From Dryocola sp051307055 (GTDB taxonomy: Bacteria; Pseudomonadota; Gammaproteobacteria; Enterobacterales; Enterobacteriaceae): DNA of 64,000 nucleotides. Below, piece by piece: positions 62,706 through 64,000 of this stretch. Position 1 is the stretch's first letter. Each line of letters opens with the position of its first letter. The stretch is taken from contig NZ_CP149994.1 of assembly GCF_051307055.1 (NCBI RefSeq), positions 3,410,001 to 3,474,000 on the forward strand, in the 5' to 3' direction. A model generated the notes under the pieces. The model saw only the letters and a list, made by a program, of their open reading frames with translations, searched no databases and was not told where the DNA came from. The position numbers were made by a program, and so were the translations under genes.

Positions 62706-63713
62706 CTACTCCTTTTTAAAAGAGGCTAAAGAAGGATTCTTCATATGCTCAACTTTCAAAGCATACTGGTTGTTAACACAACCATATTTACCAGACAGTA
62801 CGGGTACGCCATCAATAAAGGCCATCAGACTTTCTGGCTTATCCAGCGGGATGATGTCGCCTTTTTTAAGCTGCATAACCCGTAACAGGCGGGTATTGAT
62901 TTCGGCAAAGTTGGCCACCAGCTCAAGTTCGGTATCCTGCACCTGCGTGACCAGCGTATTACGCCACTGTTCATCCTCCTGTTTGGAGTTTTCCATCGGC
63001 GGATTGGTTAGCAGCTCGCGTAACGGCTCAATAATGCTAAACGGAATACAGATATCAAAATGCCCAACGTGCGCGCCTATTTCCACCGAGAAAGGCGTGG
63101 TGACCACGATATCGTTTGGAGAGGAGGTAATATTGGTAAATTTAACCTGCACTTCAGAACGAACGTATTCCGTTTTCAGCTTGAATACTGAGCTCCATCC
63201 ATAGTCATAGGCTTCCAGCGCCATCGACAGTATTTTTTCGATAATGCGCTGCTCGGTTGGCGTAAATTCGCGGCCGTCCACTTTGGTAGGGAAACGGCCA
63301 TCACCGCCAAACAGGCTATCCACCGTCATAAAAACCAGGTTCGGCGAGAATACGAATAGCGCCGTCCCGCGTAACGGATTCATATGGACCAGGTTTAAAT
63401 TAGTCGGCACGGATAAATTACGGGCAAAATCATGGTAAGGCTGTATTTTAATCGAGCCTACGGTGATATCCGGACTGCGTCGTAACAGATTAAATAGCCC
63501 AATACGAAACTGGCGCGCAAAGCGTTCATTGATAATCTCAAGCGACTGTAAGCGCTCACGAACTACACGGCGCTGAGTATTAGGGTTGTAGGGCTTAATC
63601 CCTTCATTCTGTTCCGGCTGCTGCGGGTTTTCGGTAACGTTATTGCTGTCATCGTCACCTCCCCCATTCAGCAGGCGATCGATCTCAGCCTGAGACAGTA
63701 CGCTATCAGACAT
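62706..63713 (-). CDS. fliM: Flagellar motor switch protein FliM
   Basis: 335 aa (334 in E. coli). C-ring protein that sets rotation direction. The CheY-P binding peptide LSQAEIDRLLNGG at 5-17 is present, so the motor is expected to respond to chemotaxis signalling. The middle domain (NERFARQFRIGLFNLLRRSP, GGDGRFPTKVDGREFTPTEQ) and the C-terminal SpoA domain follow. Estimated 65-70% identical to E. coli FliM by eye, clearly more diverged than surrounding core genes. Starts 5 bp after the fliL stop. Confidence 0.95.
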   Translation of the reverse strand: MSDSVLSQAEIDRLLNGGGDDDSNNVTENPQQPEQNEGIKPYNPNTQRRVVRERLQSLEIINERFARQFRIGLFNLLRRSPDITVGSIKIQPYHDFARNLSVPTNLNLVHMNPLRGTALFVFSPNLVFMTVDSLFGGDGRFPTKVDGREFTPTEQRIIEKILSMALEAYDYGWSSVFKLKTEYVRSEVQVKFTNITSSPNDIVVTTPFSVEIGAHVGHFDICIPFSIIEPLRELLTNPPMENSKQEDEQWRNTLVTQVQDTELELVANFAEINTRLLRVMQLKKGDIIPLDKPESLMAFIDGVPVLSGKYGCVNNQYALKVEHMKNPSLASFKKE

Positions 63714-63718
63714 GGAAG

Positions 63719-64000
63719 TTACCGTAATATAAACGCGTTAAATAATACATCAGTAACACTCGCACTCTGGCTACCGACAAGTGGCTGACTGACTACGGCT
63801 TTAATTTCATTAATGAGCTGATACTTACCTTCATCGGTAGATAAATATTCAGCCGTGTGCTGTGAAATAAGAATGAGCAGGCGGCTACGAACTTCCGGTA
63901 AAAATTTCCCAACCAGCTCTTTTGAATGCTCATCTTTAACACGTAGCGTCAGGCCAATATATAAAACGCGGTCACTGTCGTTCCCGTTATCTGGCTTCAG
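63719..64000 (-). CDS. fliL: Flagellar basal-body protein FliL, C-terminal part
   Basis: The last 93 residues of FliL, running off the window edge (5' end missing). Readable residues include VLYIGLTLRVKDEHSKELVG, FLPEVRSRLLILISQ, LSTDEGKYQLINEIK and the end VTDVLFNAFILR, matching the FliL C terminus. FliL surrounds the stator at the motor. Gene order fliL-fliM with a 5-bp gap is as in E. coli. Confidence 0.92.
   Translation of the reverse strand: MKPDNGNDSDRVLYIGLTLRVKDEHSKELVGKFLPEVRSRLLILISQHTAEYLSTDEGKYQLINEIKAVVSQPLVGSQSASVTDVLFNAFILR

Overview
The window is chromosomal DNA from a member of the Enterobacteriaceae. Gene order from xni to yqeF follows the E. coli 60-64 min region closely, and most proteins can be aligned to their E. 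coli counterparts over nearly their full length. The genus is not fixed by the sequence. An Enterobacter/Kosakonia/Cedecea-like plant- or gut-associated species fits the pectin-fragment genes. No insertion sequence, prophage or CRISPR array was seen.

Left part (1-34 kb), mostly housekeeping: kdgT and an orphan PLP aminotransferase, xni, rlmM-ygdD-gcvA, the sRNA gcvB, ygdI, csdA-csdE (sulfur transfer), tcdA, mltA, three tandem initiator tRNAs, amiC, argA with tandem ARG boxes, recC-ptrA-recB-recD, the pseudopilin set ppdA-ppdB-ygdB-ppdC, lgt-thyA, rppH-ptsP, and mutH. The 640-bp rppH-mutH gap carries a group of DnaA boxes and is the position of the DnaA-reactivating locus DARS2. The fucose operon that separates xni from rlmM in E. 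coli is absent.

Middle (34-46 kb): ygdQ, ygdR, tas (with a frameshift near the 3' end), lplT-aas, one Omr-type sRNA instead of the usual pair, galR with its operator, an extra LacI-family regulator, lysA/lysR, an MFS exporter and ygeA.

Right part (46-58 kb): a pectin-fragment (oligogalacturonide) catabolic region replaces the araE-kduD-kduI stretch of E. coli. It holds kdgF, a Wzz/FepE chain-length regulator, the ABC transporter togMNAB, two oligogalacturonate lyase genes, kduD and the outer-membrane channel kdgM. At least seven palindromes of KdgR type (GAAAC-N3-GTTTC) precede these genes, so the region looks like one regulon. The inferred flow is: KdgM (outer membrane), TogMNAB (inner membrane), Ogl (cleavage to the unsaturated monomer), KdgF (ring opening), then KduD to 2-keto-3-deoxygluconate, the substrate of the permease KdgT at the left end. 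KduI is not in the window.

Right end (58-64 kb): yqeF thiolase followed by a flagellar export/switch block fliLMNOPQR (minus strand, running off the window). Its proteins look clearly diverged from the E. coli primary flagellar proteins, and it sits beside yqeF, where E. coli carries the ETT2 type III secretion island. This suggests an additional flagellar locus.
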